The notes beneath the pieces were generated by a model. That model was not told the DNA's origin and did not search any database. It saw only the letters and a program-made list of their open reading frames with translations. DNA of 64,000 nucleotides from Spirochaetales bacterium (lineage in GTDB: Bacteria > Spirochaetota > Spirochaetia > Treponematales > UBA12059), in contig JAFGJV010000037.1 of NCBI GenBank assembly GCA_016928955.1, positions 1 through 64,000 of the forward strand, written 5' to 3'. The position numbers were made by a program, and so were the translations under genes. Shown here piece by piece: positions 60,052 through 64,000 of the stretch (position 1 is its first letter; each line of letters starts with the position of its first letter).

Positions 60052-60888
60052 ATGAACCGCACAGCACGCACCGTCATTGTCGTCGCCCTTATGGCCTTGA
60101 TCGCGGCCCTGCCCGCGTTCGCCATGGGGGGCAAGGAAGCACCGGCCAACCCCAAGGTCAGGCTCGCCACCACCACCAGCACGGAAAATTCGGGCCTCCT
60201 TGCGTACATCCTGCCCTACTTCACCGCCGACACGGGGTATACCGTGGACGTGGTGGCCGTGGGCACGGGCGCAGCCCTCAAGCTCGGGGAAAACGCCGAC
60301 GCGGACATCGTCCTGGTGCACGCCCGGGCCCTGGAGGACGCCTTCATGGCGGCCGGCCACGGCACGGAGCGCCGGGACGTCATGTACAACGACTTTATCG
60401 TCCTGGGGCCAGCAGCCGACCCCGCGGGCCTTGCCTCCGCCACCGGCGCCGTGGACGCCTTCAAGCGCATAGCCGCCTCAGGGGCAGGCTTCGTGTCGCG
60501 CGGGGATAATTCTGGCACGGATGTCAAAGAGAAGGACGTTTGGAAGGCAGCTGGCGTGAGCCCCGCTGGCTCCTGGTACAAGGAAGCGGGCCAGGGCATG
60601 GAACAAGTCATCATCATGGCCGACGGCCTGCAAGCATACACCCTGGCCGACCGGGGTACCTGGCTGGCCATCAAGGACAAATCGTCCCTGGTCATCGCCT
60701 ATGAAGGCGACCCAACGCTGTTCAATCCCTACGGCATCATCACCGTGAACCCCGGGAAAAATCCCGCCATCAACGCCGAGGGCGCCCGGGCCCTGCTCCT
60801 GTGGATCACGTCCAAACGCGGGCAGGAGCTCATAGCGTCGTTCAAAGTGGGCGGAGAAATCCTCTTCTTCCCGGACTACCGGCCGTAA
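60052..60888 (+). CDS. tupA: TupA, tungstate-binding protein
   Basis: 278 residues. Signal peptide ending ALPAFA, then VRLATTTSTENSGLLAYILPYF, the TupA ligand loop, and NDFIVLGPAAD, SRGDNSGTDVKE, the oxyanion-binding loops. High-affinity periplasmic receptor for WO4 (perhaps MoO4). ATG follows AAAGGGAACC. First gene of tupABC-moeA-moaA. Confidence 0.94.
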   Translation: MNRTARTVIVVALMALIAALPAFAMGGKEAPANPKVRLATTTSTENSGLLAYILPYFTADTGYTVDVVAVGTGAALKLGENADADIVLVHARALEDAFMAAGHGTERRDVMYNDFIVLGPAADPAGLASATGAVDAFKRIAASGAGFVSRGDNSGTDVKEKDVWKAAGVSPAGSWYKEAGQGMEQVIIMADGLQAYTLADRGTWLAIKDKSSLVIAYEGDPTLFNPYGIITVNPGKNPAINAEGARALLLWITSKRGQELIASFKVGGEILFFPDYRP

Positions 60889-60892
60889 ATCC

Positions 60893-61562
60893 GTGGACGC
60901 TCTGGGCCAGGCCCTGTCCCTGCTCGCTACCGGCGACACGGAAACATGGTGGACCGTGGGCACGACCATCCGTTTTGCCCTCTGGTCCACCCTGTTCTCA
61001 GCCCTGCCGGGCGTGCCCCTGGGAGCGGTCCTCTACCTGGGACGCTTCCGGGGCAAGCGGGCCCTGGCCGCCGCCATCAATGCCAGCATGGCCGTGCCCA
61101 CGGTGGTCATCGGCCTTTTCGTGTATTCCTTCATATCCCGTTCGGGACCCTTGGGCTTCCTCAACATCATGTACGAGCCCGCCGGGGTCATCCTGGGGCA
61201 GTCGCTCCTGGCCCTGCCCCTGGCGGCTGCTATGACGCATACGGGCCTCCAGAAGATGGATCCGCGCTACGCGGAGACCCTCCTCACGCTCGGGGCCGGC
61301 TTCTGGCGACGCCTTTTGGCCATACTGCGGGAGGGGCGCTTTGTGGTCGTGCAGGCCGTGCTGGCCTCTTTCGGGCGGGTAACCGGAGAAGTGGGCGTAT
61401 CCATGATGCTGGGAGGCAACATACGCTGGCACACCCGCACCATGACCACGACCATAGCCCTGGACGCAAGCAAGGGCGAGTTCGAGCGGGCCCTTTCTCT
61501 GGGCGTTGTGCTTTTGGCCGTGGCCCTGACGGTCAACGCTCTTTCCCACCTGGCGGCCCGCG

Positions 61563-61570
<8 letters not shown>
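60893..61570 (+). CDS. tupB: TupB, tungstate ABC permease
   Basis: 225 residues, about five membrane helices, EAA-type loop YAETLLTLGAGFWRRLLAILRE. Begins with GTG 4 bases after the tupA stop. Sequence and place match TupB. Confidence 0.94.
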
Positions 61571-62241
<671 letters not shown>

Positions 62242-62258
<17 letters not shown>

Positions 62259-63417
62259 AGCCCTGAAGATCGTGCTGTCGTGCAGGCAACGGCCGCAGGT
62301 AGAAACCGTGCCCCTGGATCAGGCCCTGGGCCGCGTGCTCGCGGCTCCCGTGGCGTCATCCATGGACCAGCCGCCCTTTTCCAAGGCGGCCGTGGACGGT
62401 TGGGCCTGGAACTCGGAAGCCAGCGGCCTGGCGCCTGAGTCGCTGGCCGTCCGCAACGTCATTGCCGCGGGCGAGTCCGACCAGCGGCCTCTGGGAGCCG
62501 GCGAGACGGTCAAGGTCATGACCGGCGCTCCCCTGCCACCCGGAGCCGACCGCATCCAGAAGGTAGAGTGCGCCCAGGAATCTGACGGCGCGGTGCGCTT
62601 TACCAAGCCGGAGCGCATAGACAACGTCATACAGCGCGGCGAGAACGCCCGCACAGGAGACACCATCGTGTCGCCGCGGCAGCTCGATGCCCAGGATCTG
62701 GCCATACTAGCCGCGGACGGGCGTAACAGAGTGGATGTGGCCGTCCGGCCCGTGGTCGGCGTCCTGTCCACCGGCGCGGAGCTTGCCCAGCCCGGAGAAA
62801 ACCTCAAGCCCGGCTGGATATACGACTCCAACCGTACCCAGCTCGCGGCCCACCTGTCCGGAATAGCTGTCATCAGGGACTTTGGAACTCTCCCCGACGA
62901 CTACGACGCCACCCTGGCGGCGGTCGGCTCGGCCCTCAGCCAGTGCGATGTGCTGGTACTGTCCGGAGGGGTATCCATGGGCGACTATGACTACGTGCCC
63001 AAAGCCTTGGTCGCAGCGGGCGTCCGCACCCTGTTCCACGGCGTGGCGGTCAAGCCCGGCAAGCCGACCTTCTTTGGCACGTCAGCAAAGAGCTACGTGT
63101 TCGGGCTCCCGGGCAACCCGGTGTCTGTCTTTGTCAACACCGAGTTCTTGGTCAAACCCCTGCTGTATGGCCTCCAGGGCGTGGAATACCGCGGCCTGTC
63201 CGCGCCCGTAACCCTCTCGGAAGGCATACGCCGTGGCAGTACCGAGCGGGTGGAGTTCCTTCCTGTCAGCATAGACGCGGACGGCGCCAAACCGGTACCC
63301 TACGGCGGCTCGTCGGCCCTACAGGCTCTGGCCCACGCCTGTGGCTTTGTCAGGCTTGAACAGGGACAGAAAGAAATCAGCGCGGGGAGCGTCGTGCATG
63401 TTCGACTCGTTCGGTAG
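62242..63417 (+). CDS. moeA: MoeA, molybdopterin molybdenumtransferase
   Basis: 391 residues. Inserts Mo or W into adenylated molybdopterin. Four-domain protein: PPFSKAAVDGWA, MTGAPLPPGAD, VGVLSTGAELAQPGE, SGGVSMGDYDYV and the terminal beta-barrel. GGAGG lies 6 bases before the ATG at 62242. Sits between the transporter and moaA, so metal supply and cofactor assembly are made together. 20-base overlap with moaA. Confidence 0.96.
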
Positions 63418-64000
63418 GAAAATACATTACCTGCGGATATCGCTGACCGACCGCTGCAACCTGCGCTGCCGCTACTGCATGCCGGCCGAAGGCGTGGCCT
63501 GGCTTCCGCACGAGCGCATCATGAGCCTTGAGAACATGGCCAAGGTGGCAGGGGCAGCCGCCGCCCTGGGCTTTGACAAAATCCGACTCACCGGAGGAGA
63601 ACCGCTGGTGCGTAAAGGCGTCCCCCAGTTCGTGACCATGCTCAGGGACATACCCGGCCTGGACATCATAGCCATGACGACCAACGGGACCCTCCTTGCC
63701 CCCCTGGCCGCCGACCTGGCCCGCCGAGGGCTGTCGTCGGTCAACATATCGCTGGACACCGTGGATCCCGAGCGTTACGCATACGTCACCCGGGGCGGCA
63801 GGCTGGACGACGCCCTCTGTGGCATACGCGCTGCGCGCGACGCCGGCCTGCCTGTCAAGCTGAACGTGGTGGTCGACCCGTCCCGTGACAGCCGTGACCT
63901 GGACGGCGTGCGGGCCTTTTCCGACGAGTTGGGCTGCGCCGTGCAGACCATACGCCAGTACCGCCTGGACCAGGGCAAGCTGGACGACTTCCATTACGAC
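63398..64000 (+). CDS. moaA: MoaA, GTP 3',8-cyclase (partial)
   Basis: First 201 codons; runs off the window. Radical SAM motif with three Cys in DRCNLRCRYCMPA, then IRLTGGEPLVRKG and MTTNGTLL. First step of molybdopterin synthesis from GTP. ATG follows GGGGAG by 7 bases. Confidence 0.95.
   Translation, partial: MFDSFGRKIHYLRISLTDRCNLRCRYCMPAEGVAWLPHERIMSLENMAKVAGAAAALGFDKIRLTGGEPLVRKGVPQFVTMLRDIPGLDIIAMTTNGTLLAPLAADLARRGLSSVNISLDTVDPERYAYVTRGGRLDDALCGIRAARDAGLPVKLNVVVDPSRDSRDLDGVRAFSDELGCAVQTIRQYRLDQGKLDDFHYD

Overview
The window looks like a chromosomal segment from a high-GC spirochaete of the Treponema type. This is judged from gene content and order, because no rRNA is present. The pointers are a V-type ATPase operon with a DUF2764 protein and no visible C or F subunit, SpoVG next to ispE, L25/Ctc next to tRNA-Gln, tilS and ftsH, and a NusG-paralogue/CapD/DegT/molybdo-hydroxylase run. 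From memory, not checked, T. pallidum has similar neighbourhoods. Genes are tightly packed, with many ATGA or GTGA overlaps. No phage, insertion sequence with transposase, or CRISPR array was seen.

Layout. 1-6.6 kb: secreted TPR protein, ftsH, tilS, rplY, tRNA-Gln, spoVG (minus strand). 6.6-18.5 kb: ispE, a lone plus-strand acidic protein with its own promoter and terminator, then minus-strand ribosome, cell-wall and NAD genes (rsfS, LCP protein, yqeK, nadD, obg, rpmA, prp, rplU), argS, a pair of paralogous membrane proteins and ligA. 18.7-22.5 kb: an MFS transporter, an RlpA/SPOR-type envelope protein and a small secreted protein. 22.7-31 kb: a plus-strand run starting with a NusG paralogue behind a hairpin leader, through CapD and DegT sugar enzymes, a three-subunit molybdo-hydroxylase with an eroded large subunit, a methylase and a PilZ-like protein. 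31-40 kb: mfd, a secreted protein, a receiver/PilZ-like protein, an ArsR regulator, a TPR protein, ispG and a low-GC beta-helix lipoprotein.

40.2-48 kb: the V-ATPase operon (minus). Its K subunit carries the Thr-Gln/Gln/Glu set known from the Na+-binding NtpK of Enterococcus hirae, which suggests sodium coupling. A 123-bp palindromic element sits between atpD and atpB. 48-49.5 kb: tRNA-Gly, then a gene-poor structured stretch with two tiny ORFs, inverted repeats and a leader before a small HTH gene. 49.5-53 kb: ABC permease and a NatAB-like exporter. 53.4-59.9 kb: CoA-disulfide-reductase-like protein, rhodanese, ftcD, a ClC exchanger and a ferritin-like protein. 59.9-64 kb: tungstate transporter tupABC followed by moeA and moaA (cut by the window edge), a metal-uptake and cofactor-assembly operon behind a structured leader.

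The least explained parts are non-coding. A 21-base repeat (consensus RACATCAAAGCTTCG-N2-ACAC) occurs six times, always between genes. Two pairs form inverted repeats of 315 and 119 bp lying between divergent promoters. Next to them are a uORF-type leader, an 11-codon ORF with a near-perfect Shine-Dalgarno directly followed by a terminator, and a row of three long hairpins. These, together with the acidic phenylalanine-heptad protein and the degenerate molybdo-hydroxylase, are the best candidates for undescribed biology here.
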